A DNA stretch of 64,000 bases from Lotus japonicus (Eukaryota > Streptophyta > Magnoliopsida > Fabales > Fabaceae). Under the pieces are notes generated by a model. It did not search any database. It was given only the letters and a program-made list of their open reading frames with translations, and was not told the origin of the DNA. Numbering within the stretch: position 1 is the stretch's first letter; the number at the start of each line of letters is the position of its first letter. Below, piece by piece: positions 44,461 through 57,000 of the stretch. The stretch spans positions 35,913,127 through 35,977,126 of the forward strand of contig NC_080043.1 of NCBI RefSeq assembly GCF_012489685.1, in the 5' to 3' direction. Made by a program: the position numbers and the translations under genes.

Positions 44461-45688
44461 ATGGCAGATGAAGCAGTGCTAACTCTGGGTCCAAAAAATC
44501 CGACGTTGTTGGTGAAACAAAACAAACATGTGTCGGGATATGTTTGGAACCAAACAAGTAAGAAAGTCTTGAAGCTGAGATTACCCCACATTCCTTTGAA
44601 TGGTGTCCCTCCACAAATCGAACAATACGTTCGATTGGCCGGATTTTACGAGGTCGCTCTATGTGGTTCTCTCAAACAAGACAAAGTGTTGATATCCGCA
44701 TTGGTGGAGCGTTGGCGGCCCGAGACGCACACCTTTCATATGCCGTTTGGAGAGTGCACCATCACTCTTCAAGATGTTGCCGTTCAGCTGGGATTAAATA
44801 TTGATGGGCAACCTGTTACCGGGGTGACATGGTGTGACTGGTCTGATCTCGTTACTCGTGCGCTAGGAGTCACTCCACCGCGACGTGCTATTAGAGGAAG
44901 TTGTTTAAACATGAGATGGTTAAACCAGTGTTTTGATTTTCAAAACCTAGGTGCACTTGGGCCGGCAGAAGCTGAATTTGCTGCAAGAGCATTCATTTTG
45001 CGCTTGATTGGCACTTTCTTATTACCCGACCACTCGGGATCACATGTGCCTCTAAGATATCTACTACTAATAGAGAATTTAGCTCTGGCCTCCACGTACA
45101 GTTGGGGTTCGGCTGTGCTTGCAACTCTCTATCATGAGTTATGCCATGCAACCGGTTATGAACGACAAGAAATCGGTGGTTGTACTTATTTGCTCCAAAT
45201 CTGGGCTTGGGAAAGGATTCCAATGACTGCCCCTGAAATCATACCGATGTTGCAAATCGGCTGCCCCATCGCAGGAAGGTATGCACGTAATTTACAAGAA
45301 GTTATATTTATTTGTTCACATAAATGCGACAAAATAAGCCGTTAATAATATACCCTAAATTTTATTTCAGGTGGGGAAGAAACCCAAATCGTGTTGACGT
45401 TGGTTGTCAAACGAATCAAATTGATTTGTGGCGGATCAAGCTCGACAAACTGAGAGCTGAAGACGTAAGTTAGTTATGCTAATATTATATTACGCTAATA
45501 TTATATTATTTTGATATCTTGTCTCAATCATTTTATGTTTATGTTCTTAATTTTTTTCGTCTAATTTGGATGTGTAGTTTGTCTGGAGGCCATACCCAGA
45601 TCATGTTATAAATTCGCTACCGGAACGGTGTTGGCAAAGTATGCGGATCGATGCTGTATGTGCGCACGATATGAGCACCTGCAAGTAG
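44461..45688 (+). CDS. Plant mobile domain protein (MAIN-like), C-terminally truncated
   Basis: The model has three exons, 44461-45278, 45371-45464 and 45578-45688, giving 340 aa in frame. The protein has the plant mobile domain (PF10536) seen in MAIN/MAIL proteins and in transposons. Visible motifs are HIPLNGVPPQIEQYVRLAGFYEVA, LVERWRPETHTFHMPFGECTITLQDV (each only partly quoted by family consensus), a PVTG loop, and the YSWGSAVLATLYHELC and IWAWERIP blocks. Exons 2-3 add WGRNPNR and FVWRPYPDHVINSLP. Family members usually continue well beyond this, so the C-terminus is cut short where the gene meets the transposase tail. PMD function is unclear; host MAIN and MAIL1 support meristem integrity and silencing. 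TE-borne PMD genes are known in Mutator and gypsy elements. Confidence 0.88.
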
Positions 45689-47994
45689 AACATTCTTTTC
45701 TATGGCTACAATGACCTTTTTACAGAATATGTGGCCAGCGGCCTTTTCACGAGCTGTTGCCTGACCTCTCTGAACAAAGTAATCCACCATCCTCCCGTAC
45801 GTGCATTTCACCAATGCAGTTATAGGCATATTTCTTGCACCCTTCAACACTTTGTTAACGGCCTCAGATAAGTTTGTTGTCATATGGCCGTATCGACGCC
45901 CACCCTCATCGCATGCTCGACTCCATGTCTGATTGTCGATGCGGTCAATCCAATCTCTGATAGCTGGACTTATTCCTCGAAACCGGCGGAGTTGTCTCTG
46001 AAAAAGATATGGACAAGGCTCGTAACCTGCACATATTAACACAAATACAATCAACTTGACATTTAACCAATTCAAGTTTGAATAAATGAATATACGCATG
46101 TGGCTTACCCATATTGATCAGGTCAAGCTTGTGCTTTTGATTCTTGAACGTACGATTAAAATTGCTGGCAATGTGGCGGATGCAGTAAACATGATAAGCG
46201 TTTGGTGGCTGCCACCCGTTAGCGGGATTGCGTACTGCCGCCTTGATGCCAGCGTGTCTGTCAGATATCAAACATATACCCTGTTTTTGGGTGACCTTCA
46301 TACGTATCAAGCGTAGAAACCATGACCAGGAGCTCAGATTTTCCCCCTCGACAATTGCAAATGCAATTGGCAAAACATTGTTGTTCTCGTCCTGTGTTGT
46401 TGCAATGAGTAAAGTTCCACTATACTTGCCGTAGAGCCATGTCCCATCAATCTGTATCACAGGCTTGCAGTACTCGAAAGCATCACAACATTGTTTGAAG
46501 GTCCAAAACACACGTTTAAATGTCTTTGAACCGACAACTACATTACCATTACAGTCGATAATATCACTTGTGGATATTGCGTAATAGGACCCAGGGGAAA
46601 ACCGAAGCATATAATTCAGCCATCTAGGGAGCAAGTCATATGACTCTTCCCAGTCACCAAAGATCTGTGCAACTGCTCTCTGCTTCGCTTTCCAGGCTTT
46701 AAAGTATGATACTTTATACTTGAGCACACCAGTGATCCTCTCTTGAATAAGAGAAACAGGTACAGTAGGATGGGTACGTATCATCTCTGCAGCATTAGAA
46801 GAAAATCATAAATTACTAAGTATTTTTAAGGGTAACAAAATAATAATCATGAGAAAATATTGTACCAAGAATGAATGAACAGATAAAGTCGGATGTCATC
46901 TTCTTATGGTCCTGCGACGCTATCGTATTGATGCATGTATTCTGACCGCCCCACCTAGTTACCGTCCACATTCCAGTTTTTTTAGAACACATGGCCCTCA
47001 ACTTCCAAGAGCACCCATTCGGACATCTTGCCACAAAGTATGTGGGTTTGGATTCAGCCACAATATAAGTTATATTTAGCTTAAAACAATAATGCTTGAG
47101 GGCCATCTGGACATCTTTCTTGGTCTCAAAACACTGGTTTATATATAATTCATCACCTAGCTGCCACGATGTCTGATCATCCCCGCCAGTATAGAAATCT
47201 GTCTCTTCATCGGGGTGTTCCCAGTTAATATATGAATAGTGTGGAGACTCATTCCAAAATGGGGCTGGGACGCCTGTAACAAAGAAGATTTATACAAGAC
47301 ACGATATATGGATAAATAAAACACCTAAAGAGTTAAAGTGACTATACATACCATGCGTTTCGGGAGAAACATTCACCGGCGTCGGTAATCCAATAGGAGG
47401 TCCGAGATTGCCGTCAAAGCCACCCTCGTCCGAGTCGGACGAGTCACCTCTGTCACCCAATCTTTCATCTTCATCATGATCATCTGAAGATACAATCTCC
47501 TCACCATCCACATTATCAGTGTCATGGTAGTCATAATCATCATCCAAATTCACTGTGTCATCACCCAAATGAACAACCTCCTCAACGCCACGGCTACCAC
47601 CGGCTTCATGAGCGAATGCCTGCTGCGCACTTATCGGATTGGTTGAGGCCGGTATTGATGAACTTCCAGCTTCAGCAATATCAACGTATAACTCTAGCGT
47701 TGTCATGAAAGACTGCTGACGAAATTCATCCATCATGACACTCACATCTTGATTATCAACTAGCTCAAGAGGTGAAAAAAAGATCGGATTTGAGTTAGTC
47801 ATAAATCTGCAAATGACTCTAGAAATTACTTGGTTTCTTTGGAGCTTCAACCTCTCATGGATTTTACTCTTCAAGCGGTCGAATGTGATGTTGCATTTGA
47901 GATGCATGGACCTTGTTTGACCTTCAAAAATGACACCTTGATTGCCATTGAAAACTCTACCTCTAGAAAACACAAAAGCAATGACCCTATCCAT
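45617..47994 (-). CDS. MULE transposase, C-terminally truncated
   Basis: The model has four exons on the - strand, 47994-47352, 47273-46866, 46786-46109 and 46026-45617, giving 712 aa with all junctions in frame. Residues 1-90 form the MuDR-like N-terminal domain (FVFSRGRVFNG...), followed by an acidic linker rich in Asp/Ser. A DBD_Tnp_Mut zinc-binding region lies at ~240-330 (CPNGCSWKL...TC). The MULE catalytic domain follows, with DDE residues in QIDGTWLYG (~463), LISDRHAG (~527) and NLSEAVNK (~630). The family's SWIM zinc finger (C-x-C-x-C-x-H near the end) is missing: the frame stops after LAGAHIVRTYSIDPH. An alternative upstream Met at 48048 adds 18 residues. The loss at the C-terminus coincides with the loss in PMD. 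Function: cuts and joins the element ends in the nucleus. Confidence 0.88.
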
Positions 47995-48082
47995 CTTTGG
48001 TGATTTTTCAGCTATTAGAACGTATGAAGTTTTGGAGAAAATTTGCAAATGGCGTTGGGAAGAAATCTGATTCAGAGAGCTT

Positions 48083-48092
48083 GGTTTTATAA
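48083..48092 (-). promoter_or_regulatory. Possible TATA box of the MULE transposase
   Basis: On the - strand TTATAAAACC lies ~95 bp upstream of the preferred transposase start codon, between the right subterminal repeats and the first exon. Confidence 0.45.
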
Positions 48093-48119
48093 CTGGGATT
48101 CGGAAAAAATTATATTTTT

Positions 48120-48440
48120 AATGCATTCGCAATAAAGCATTTGAATGCATGTATTTGACCGACACAGCATTCGTAGGCAGACTCGCGAATGCCTGTCATT
48201 GGTTGTCCCTTGTCTACATGTGCCATTCATGTCAGCCTTGTCTCCTTGACCGACACAGCATTCGTAGGAAGACTCGCGAATGCCTGTCATTGGTTGTCCC
48301 TTGTCTGCATGTGCCATTCATGTCAGCCTTGTCTCCTTGTCTTATTAGCATTCGTAGGAATGCCTGCGAATGGCTACTATTCATTCTGACTCATGTCATT
48401 CAGTTCTGGAAAAGTTCTTTGTCTTATTAGCATTCGCAAG
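48120..48440. repeat. MULE right subterminal repeats, including 2 x 91-bp tandem
   Basis: Units 48155-48245 and 48246-48336 are nearly identical 91-bp direct repeats starting TTGACCGACACAGCATTCG, each carrying GCATTCGTAGG and CTCGCGAATGCC. Further single copies of GCATTCG / CGAATG lie at 48122, ~48350, ~48372 and ~48431. The motif is shared with the left subterminal region and with the TIRs. Confidence 0.9.
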
Positions 48441-48562
48441 GAATCTCACGAATGCTATAAAGGTCATGTCAGAAACTACCCCAAACAGCTAATTTTATTT
48501 TTTTTCACCCCCTTTCTCCAATTAATAATTTTTTTCACGTCTTTCAGAAAAAAAAAAAAGCC
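48424..48562 (-). repeat. MULE right terminal inverted repeat
   Basis: Reverse complement of the left TIR. The inner boundary is approximate because the GCATTCG-rich subterminal repeats merge into it. Confidence 0.92.
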
Positions 48563-48571
48563 CCCTTATCT
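48563..48571 (+). repeat. MULE target-site duplication, right
   Basis: CCCTTATCT, identical to 43744-43752. Confidence 0.93.
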
Positions 48572-49697
48572 CCCCTTCAAATCCATTTAAAAATAAGTGT
48601 TAATGAAATTTAATTTTTCCTTAATTTCCATGTAGGGCCCCCAACATTCTTTTTATTATTAATTTTCGGTCCACTTTAATAATTGTATTTCTATCCCATG
48701 ACAAGTTGGACCGAATCTAATCAAATGCTTTGTATTGTAAAGAGTGGTGTTTGGTTCAGCGAACACATACATTAACTGGTCTATTTCAATCCTTAGCACA
48801 TCCATCACCAACTAAACATGTTTTTTCAGTTCATTTCTATCAAAACCATTCTACCAATACCACTAGACTGGTTTTGTATTAAATAAAGAAAAAAATTCCG
48901 AAAATTTTTATATTTTTTACACCTTCAAAGATACAAAAAAAAACTCTTTTGAATACTAATTAAAATGTGTTAATTTTCTATTGGAATACTTTTTTAAGTA
49001 TTCATTCAAACGTGTTCTAAATGCATTGACTTTTAAAGAATGATGAGAGAAAACTATGTGTAACACAACTTATAATTAAATTAGTCTCTTTAAGCATTTA
49101 GTGTTTGATTTCTAAACACTGTGTATAGATAAGCATTTATTATGAAAGACTTGCCCTTTTAACATGATTTCAAAACCTCATGAGATAAGTCTCAAGACCG
49201 GAGTGAGGATAGCTTCAAAACAAAATGATGAGAGAGAGATGGTTGCTAACAAGTAGTAGATAGTTAAGTTTTTTAAGCATTTAGTTCATGATTCAATTCC
49301 TGAGCAGTGTGCATAGAGAAATATTTGCGATGAGAGATCTACCAAGTTAATATGATCTCAGAACTTCGAGAAATAAGTTCCATGACAGCTGGATGTGAGA
49401 ATAACTTTGGCAAAAAAAAATGATGAGAGAGAGATGGTTGTTCACTATGCACTCCCCCACTCAGAGCTTTCACTTTACTGCTGTACACAACATGTTGGCA
49501 ACTAGTTGCTGTCTTTCCTTCATTCCTACACAGAATATTATTCAGCACTCATCAATATCATCACCTCACCCAACCCCAACATAATAATATTCTTCAATCT
49601 TATCAACCTCTTTCAATTCACCATAATTATTACTTGTAATTCAAAATCAAAACCCTTGATTTTCCACATCTCTGCTTCACTTTTTCTGCTCTCATTC
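48572..49697. other. Upstream region of LecRK with a diverged tandem duplication
   Basis: No separate gene is seen. Two diverged ~155-165-bp direct repeats at ~49093-49246 and ~49276-49441 both run from AAGCATTTAGT to ATGATGAGAGAGAGATGGTTG. The last ~200 bp before the start codon are C/T-rich and include the probable 5' UTR of the receptor kinase. Confidence 0.75.
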
Positions 49698-51743
49698 ATG
49701 GCCAACCTGCTTCTTCAACTCTTCCCTGTCTTGCTCTTCCTTCTGATCCCAGTTTCACCTCAGCCTGATAATCTCCTCTATACAGGATTCAAGGGTTCTG
49801 GAGCTGAAAATCTAACCTTGAATGGGGTAGCAGAGATAGAGAAAAATGGAATACTGAGGCTAACAAATGAGACAAGTAAGATAATGGGTCATGCTTTTCA
49901 TCCAACCCCTTTTCAATTCAAGAACCCTAGAAATGGTAAGGCTTTCTCCTTTTCTTCCTCATTTGCTCTTGTTATTGTCCCTGAGTATCCAAAGCTTGGT
50001 GGGCATGGCATGGCTTTCACCATTTCACCTTCCAAGGATCTCAATGCTCTTCCTAGCCAGTACCTTGGTCTCCTCAACAAAACCAACATTGGGAACTTAT
50101 CCAACCACCTCTTGGCTGTTGAGTTTGACACAGTCCAAGATTTTGAGTTTAAGGATATCAATGACAACCATGTTGGAATCAACATCAACAACTTGGTTTC
50201 CAATGCTTCTGCCCCAGCAGGGTATTTCACTGAGGATTCAAGTTCAAGTTCCAAACAAAATCTTACTCTCCAAAGTGGGAAACCAATTCTAGCTTGGGTT
50301 GATTATGATTCTGCTGTAAATGTTATCAGTGTTACCCTTTCTTCATCTTCTTCAAAACCCAAAAAACCAATCTTGTCCTATGCCTTAGATCTCTCACCAA
50401 TTCTTCAGGAATCTATGTATGTTGGGTTCTCTGCTTCAACAGGTTTGCTTGCTAGCTCCCATTATGTATTGGGTTGGAGCTTGAAAATCAATGGACCAGC
50501 TCCACCCCTTGATCTCTCTTCTCTCCCAAACCTTCCAGGGCCAAAGAAGAAACATACATCTGTCATAATTGGAGTTTCAGTATTTTTTGTTCTTGCACTT
50601 TCTGCTGCTATCTTATTTGGCATTTACATGTGGAGAAAATACAAGAATGCTGATGTGATAGAAGATTGGGAGCTTGAGATTGGGCCACACAGATACTCCT
50701 ACCAAGAGCTCAAGAAGGCCACAAAAGGTTTCAAGGAAAAAGAGTTACTTGGGCAAGGTGGGTTTGGTCAAGTTTATAGAGGAACATTGCCAAATTCCAA
50801 GACCCAAGTAGCTGTTAAGAGAGTTTCACATGACTCATCACAAGGGCTAAGGGAATTTGTGTCAGAAATAGCCAGTATAGGCCGGCTTCGCCATCGGAAT
50901 TTGGTTCAGCTTCTGGGGTGGTGTCGCCGCCGCGGTGACCTCCTCCTTGTGTATGATTTCATGGCTAATGGAAGCTTGGACAAGTACTTGTTTGATGAGC
51001 CGGAAACCATCTTAAATTGGGAACAAAGGTTCAAGATCATAAAGGATGTTGCTTCAGCACTTCTGTATCTACATGAAGGCTATGAGCAGGTGGTGATACA
51101 CAGGGATGTGAAAGCTAGCAATGTGCTTCTAGATAGTGAACTCAATGGAAAACTAGGAGATTTTGGGTTAGCAAGATTGTATGAACATGGGGCTAACCCA
51201 AGCACCACAAAAGTTGTGGGAACTTTAGGCTATTTGGCACCTGAGTTTTCTAGAACAGGAAAAGCCACTCCTAGCTCTGATGTTTTTGCATTTGGGGCAC
51301 TATTACTTGAGGTGGCATGTGGGTTTAGACCAATTGAGGCAAATGCATTACCAGATGATTTGATTTTGGTGGATTGGGTTTGGAAGAAATATAAAGAAGG
51401 GAGAGCACTTGATGTGGTGGACCCAAAACTAAATGGTGTTTTTGATGAAAGTGAGGTGCTCAAGGTGTTGAAAATGGGGCTATTGTGTTCAAGTAATGCA
51501 GCCACGGATAGGCCTAGCATGAGGCAGGTGGTGAGGTTTTTGGATGGTGAAGTTGGTTTGCCAGATGAGTTGAGAAAGTCAGGGGAGATAGGTCACCAGG
51601 ATGGTTTTGATGAATTCTTGCACTCTGTTGAACCTTCCTCATTTGATAAGAGGAGTTCAAGCTCCTCTATTAAACATGGAGACTTGAATTCTGGTTTTTC
51701 TTCTTTTACTAGTGAGTTAAGAAATTCACACAACACTTTCTAA
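49698..51743 (+). CDS. L-type lectin-domain receptor-like kinase (LecRK, clade IV-like)
   Basis: An intronless gene of 681 aa from [14 protein letters not shown], a signal peptide. The frame is open further upstream, but this Met gives the correct secretion signal. A legume-lectin domain lies at ~27-275 ([22 protein letters not shown] with the metal-site Asp, HVGININ). A transmembrane helix at ~288-311 ([20 protein letters not shown]) precedes the Ser/Thr kinase: [11 protein letters not shown] (~350), VAVKRVS Lys, [12 protein letters not shown] (~467) and [12 protein letters not shown] (~488). All catalytic residues are present, so the kinase should be active. The opening [18 protein letters not shown] is typical of clade IV LecRKs. 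It would act at the plasma membrane in stress or defence signalling; its ligand is unknown. Confidence 0.96.
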   Translation: MANLLLQLFPVLLFLLIPVSPQPDNLLYTGFKGSGAENLTLNGVAEIEKNGILRLTNETSKIMGHAFHPTPFQFKNPRNGKAFSFSSSFALVIVPEYPKLGGHGMAFTISPSKDLNALPSQYLGLLNKTNIGNLSNHLLAVEFDTVQDFEFKDINDNHVGININNLVSNASAPAGYFTEDSSSSSKQNLTLQSGKPILAWVDYDSAVNVISVTLSSSSSKPKKPILSYALDLSPILQESMYVGFSASTGLLASSHYVLGWSLKINGPAPPLDLSSLPNLPGPKKKHTSVIIGVSVFFVLALSAAILFGIYMWRKYKNADVIEDWELEIGPHRYSYQELKKATKGFKEKELLGQGGFGQVYRGTLPNSKTQVAVKRVSHDSSQGLREFVSEIASIGRLRHRNLVQLLGWCRRRGDLLLVYDFMANGSLDKYLFDEPETILNWEQRFKIIKDVASALLYLHEGYEQVVIHRDVKASNVLLDSELNGKLGDFGLARLYEHGANPSTTKVVGTLGYLAPEFSRTGKATPSSDVFAFGALLLEVACGFRPIEANALPDDLILVDWVWKKYKEGRALDVVDPKLNGVFDESEVLKVLKMGLLCSSNAATDRPSMRQVVRFLDGEVGLPDELRKSGEIGHQDGFDEFLHSVEPSSFDKRSSSSSIKHGDLNSGFSSFTSELRNSHNTF

Positions 51744-54098
51744 AATATTACTTTCTCTCTATATCTCTTTTTTTATCATATCAACCATTACATTTCACAG
51801 TCACAGTTGTCTCTCCTTGTTGTACAAATATTTGTTCAAAGTAATTACAAATACAAATTACTGTTGCTGGTAGAGGAGAAACAAGGTGATTCTCTACATT
51901 TTACCTGGAGTTATACTTTCTATACTCAAGATACTGGTCTGTTTTATCATCACATGTTGTATCAGAGCTGTAGACAAATTCTTGTCATGATGAATTCAAT
52001 TCCCAAACGGTGAGGTTTGTATTTTACTTTTGTGTCTGTTACTAGTTCCATTTTCTGGATTCATATTGTCCCCTTTCTGACATAGTTACAAGAACAATTT
52101 TGTTTTTACTTCTGCAGTTTTCTTGTGTCCTAAGAATTGATGATACAAATTGGTTTTCAAGGGCTCCAATTGTCTCTTTTTTAGTACAGTTCAACTTGAA
52201 ATTCCTATCTCATCCCACTAGAGCATATTTTACACATGTTTTTCCTTTTTCAACATTACTAAGGTGTTTTCTGAAGAAGTGAGAAAAAAAAACTCCAAAC
52301 CTGATAGCTGAGACAAACTTCCTCATATATTTTGTAATAGGGCTAAATGTGTAACCTCAATCTTATTTATCCAAGTTGCTGATATTTTTTATTTCAGCCT
52401 CTAAGCATCTCATTCATGCTGAAAAAAATAATCCTATATTAAAAGGAGAATTTCCGATCTCCAATTTGTTGTTATTGTCATCCATTATTGAACTCAATAA
52501 ACTTTTTAAGCTTTTTTCTTAGTAAGTATGGTATTGAATTCTATGGTGTCAACCACTAAAAAAACTTTCGACTAACCTGTTCATGTCTAAGGAGGCATCT
52601 TCATGAACCTGTTCCCCAAAACTGACAACTGCTCTGGTTAACTTTTGGACGAGCCAATAACTCGAACACGTTCGGTCTGTTTTTTTAGCAAGAATCACAG
52701 CGTTACCTTACCTTCACCATGATACGGACTCCAAGTTCTTATGGCAGAGCGCGAGGAGATTGATCATATCAATATGATGATGGGAATGGAAACCAGAACC
52801 CCATTGAAGCCCTCAAAGCTGATACAAAAGTTCTACTTCGTCAAACTCAATAGGTAGTAAACCAAGTGTTTAACTGTTTATTCCTCCAACCTATTCCCCA
52901 TGCTTGGGTCAAGTTTTAACACTGTAAAAATTATTTAAGTGGAAAAAATAAATTACGACAAAATCTTAAGTTCCAAACTATAGATAGTTGATTTGGTGAT
53001 GTTTTAAGTCAATAAGCAAGACTTCATTCACTATTTATTTAAAAAGAAAATCTGAAGTCAAATATGTCTGAAAAATGAAAATATAAATGCAAGTTTTCTT
53101 CCACTTTCAAAGGAAATAGACTTTGGAAGGAAGAGGGAAAAAAAAACAAACGAAAAGAAGCCAGAAAATATTGCGTCTAGTTTTCATAGTGGAAGCTGTC
53201 CCCTTACTTTTTATAGTTACTTGCTCCAATACATAGCAGGAACAGCAATATTTGAATACCATGGTACATTCTAAGTGCTTAGCCATTAAAGGAAGAGACC
53301 AACGCATTTTCTTTGGTCGGCTGAGAATTGGTCATTGCTCACTTACTTGATAATCAACTTTCAGGCATGATTGGCTACAAAAGATTGCAGCTGTCATGCC
53401 CACTGAAAGAGAATAAACTTCTTCAATTGGAACACATGATTAAAGTAAAACGGGTGCAATTGAAAAGGTAGCCTTTGACCCTAAATGATATAAAAATTAA
53501 TTGGTGGATGCCTATAACTACAAATGGTTAAAAGAAATATATTATTTTAACAATAAAAATTCATTCACACCTCAATTTCACCCACACCCAAAGACATGGA
53601 TGTAAGACAAAGAGAGATTATGAGTGATGTGAATAGAAAAGAAGAAATATATAGTTAGAAAAAATGAGTTGAAAGAGAATGAATGTGAATGTATCAAGTA
53701 TCAACAAAACCCTTGTTTTAAAGGGTTTCTTCTTTTTCTAGTTTTTCAGAAATATTAACAAATTTTAGATGAGAATTAGGCAACAGAAAAGTGCTTAAAG
53801 GAATGACTATCATACTCTGAAGTTCTATCCCCCTCTAAGTGTACAAAATAGACAAAGAAATTGGTGTTATAGGCCAACATCCTGATAACAAAATCAATGA
53901 CAATGATCAAGAGGACCCAGAAAGCATTATACCATGCTAAAACTATTAAAGAAACAAATAAAACAGACCCACATCAGCAAAGTTAATACATAACTATATT
54001 TAAGCCACAGTTCCCAGTCCCCATCTGTGAATCAATGTAATCAGCAAATTGTACTGTAAAAGATGCAAAATTATATTTGACCCATCATGATCCTTAGC
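51744..54098. other. Intergenic region, no supported gene
   Basis: The first ~300 bp probably include the LecRK 3' UTR. The remainder is AT-rich with no coding frame longer than ~70 codons and no recognisable family. The last ~130 bp (53970-54098) are probably the 3' UTR of the - strand MYG1-like gene. Confidence 0.6.
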
Positions 54099-57000
54099 CT
54101 ACATCTTCAAAGCAGCTCTTGCCATGGCCAAGGCTCCATCAAAACTTTGGTTTCCGCCAATAAATCCACTCATGTGCACAAATACACAGCCAGGAATGCC
54201 AGACTCCTTTGACAAATCATCATCCCTTAAACCTCGCCACTGTGACGGTAGAGCCTTTCGGCTCTCGAACCTATCAGGAGATACTCCAACTGCCTGCACT
54301 CGCCACTGTTTGCTTCTCTCGTCCTGCAAACAACATTGACATAGGTACATGTAGAGCAGTTAGCTGATGTGTTAATAGAGCCTTAATATGAGATCTATCC
54401 ACCAAGCAACCTTAATGAGGCAGGCAGTAGGAAAATTCAGGTAGAGGTGATATTGTAAAGTATTTTATAAGGAGAACTACAGTGGAAATCTAAAAAAATG
54501 TGTTTTATGTATGTACGAATCTTTAGCTCAATATTAAGTCCAATTTAAAGATTGAAGTGCAGGTAAACTCAAATTATAATCCAGCTTAAACAACTATTAG
54601 GCTTGACCCACATTATGTGGTTTTAGTTCCAGTTCCAGGATTAGAGCCCGTGAAATAGAAAAAGCACACGATAAATACAGGTCCTTTTGATTTCAGTTCA
54701 TGAAGAACATTTTAGATTTCTCATTCTTCATTGAGCTCTATTGGACCAAAACAAAGCCAATAAAGGCACAATTTACCGATCATTCTAAAACATCAATCAT
54801 CAGGCCCTTTTGAGAGTTGAGACTCTATGAAGACTAAAATCATAGAATGGGAAATGGAAAATGAAAACAAATACATACCTCATACAGGACATATTTGATT
54901 GGAGGATCAATTTTCAACTCCCCCTCGAGCTCAAATAAGTGAAGTTTCCACTGCAGAAGAAAAAAATAATTTAATATCCTCTGTCACTATGCAGTACAAT
55001 GCAGTTAATACGCAGGGAAGATAAAGAAATGGGAATATTATAAGGAGAAAATTTTCAAAAAAAATATTCCATATATAATGGGAAATTGGCCAAGAGATGA
55101 TCATTCTAGGCCATAAAACAGTATGAGTCTGTTGAGAGTCATTATGTTAATTTTAATGGGAAGTAAAAAAATAGTAATCTCAACACACTAATTTAGTTGT
55201 TACCCAACAGCTAAGTCTCCAAGGCATCAAGGAAGTTGATTTGCTAAATGGTTAGTAGTTACTAGTTAGGATTCCTAATACTACTGTATCGACTGAAAAC
55301 TTGTTAGTTGATCTTCATTGTGCTTCCTTTATGTATTGGATCTTCTATCCATAGGAAAAGAAGTATCAAGACATATCTATTCCTACATATTTCGACTTCT
55401 ATGAAGTTTTTTTCTTTGCTACAACTGATAAAAAACTTTGTTTTGGACAACATATATGTAGAAAGCCTTTTTCTTTCTTATTCTTTCTAATTTATTTCTG
55501 TTTTTAGTAGTGGAGATAGTCGTATGCAATGAGAGATTACAAACATACTGTTAAAAGCTTGAGGTTAGAAGGGGATTCGCTTGAGTGCCCGAAATGTTGT
55601 GAGTACAAATCACACAACATTGGATTAAAGATATAGAGCTGAGAGGGAAAAAGCAGCCAGAGGCCCTAATAATGACCAGCTAGGTTGTAAACTTTTCAAT
55701 AAATAGATCATGAAATCCTATTTCGCAACAATGTCATCATCATTTAAGTTTTTTTCCACAAGATGAGGTCAGCTACATGAATCAATCTACACCACAATAT
55801 TGTCATATAGTATTAAATCAACAAATATATTTAGCTCTAAATTCCTCTAAATGATTTAGCCTATAGGTTTCCCAGGCCTCCCTCTACCCACTACTATGTG
55901 GTCAACACTCCTTACAATTACTATGTGGTCAACACTCCTTACAATTACTATGTGGTCAACACTCCTTACAGGTAGGTACTTCTGCGGGCCTTCTCTATAC
56001 ATGCCCAAACCACCTAAGACAAGACTCTACCATGTAGCCAACACCCATTACAGGTACTTCTGAAAGTCTTCTCTGCACATGCCCAAACCACCTAAGACTC
56101 TACTATCTTCTCTACAATGGGAGCTACCCATTTTTCCCTGTAATGACAGTTATCCATTTGAACACTCGAATCTCTACTCACTAAGCTTACTTTCTTGTTG
56201 GCTTATTACCGCTCAACATTCAGTCCCATAAAACATTACAGCAGGTTTTGTGACTGGTAAAATTCAGTGGTTCTTACTTTTAATAATATTGCAGACCACA
56301 CCCAGTGCATCTACTTTAAATATTTACATGAAAATTAGTATGAAAACAATACAAAAAAATCCATTTTCATCAAAAGAAATGTTCAAGATGGAAGTCTCGA
56401 TACTATTTCAAGCTTCAAGTCATAATTCAGGATTACCTTATTCAATAAATGGACTAAAAATTGTAATTTCTGCAAATTAATTTTTTTACATGGAAATGCT
56501 CTAAGAATATTTTTAAACATAATCATTCAAGATGTCAGTCAAAATACATGTTCAAGATTCAAATCATGATTTCTAAATTACATATTATTCAAAATTTCAA
56601 TGAGAAAAGTTCAAATGTTACACAAAAAGATGGATGAGGGAGACAAGAATAATCAACTCACAGGGCAGAATTTATTCAAAACTATAATTTCTCCACTAGG
56701 ATCAATAGATTGTCTAGCTGCAATAGTCTCCATTACAATTGACCTTGCTGGTAACCATGAGTTTACATGAAATCGCACACTCTGCAAGAAGCCAAGGGAG
56801 GGAACTTGTTCACAAATCAAAGCAAAAGGTAAAATAAGAAAGAACAAATTTAAATCTATTTACTCATATTAGGGCATGAAAAGAAAGGGCATGAGCAGTG
56901 AATACTCACATCCAGAAACTCAGAGCCAGCAAGAGCCATGGCACGTTGAAAGGCCTCATTTTCCTTTTCAGGTGACTGATCAGGATCTGTCCAATCCAAA

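Larger units (their letters stand above)
43753..48562. mobile_element. Mutator-like element (MULE), 4810 bp, with transposase and PMD genes
   Basis: The element is bounded by a perfect 9-bp TSD and has TIRs of about 140 bp (43753-43892 and 48424-48562). Shared blocks include CTGAA-(4)-CGT, AAATTATTAATTGGA, AAAATTAGCTGT, GGGGTAGTTTCT and TAGCATTCG-GAGATTCC. Inside are two convergent split genes: PMD (+, 44461-45688) and MULE transposase (-, 47994-45617). Subterminal regions carry many GCATTCG/CGAATGC motifs. The transposase lacks its C-terminal zinc finger region, so this copy is probably non-autonomous, although the catalytic core is intact. Confidence 0.95.
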
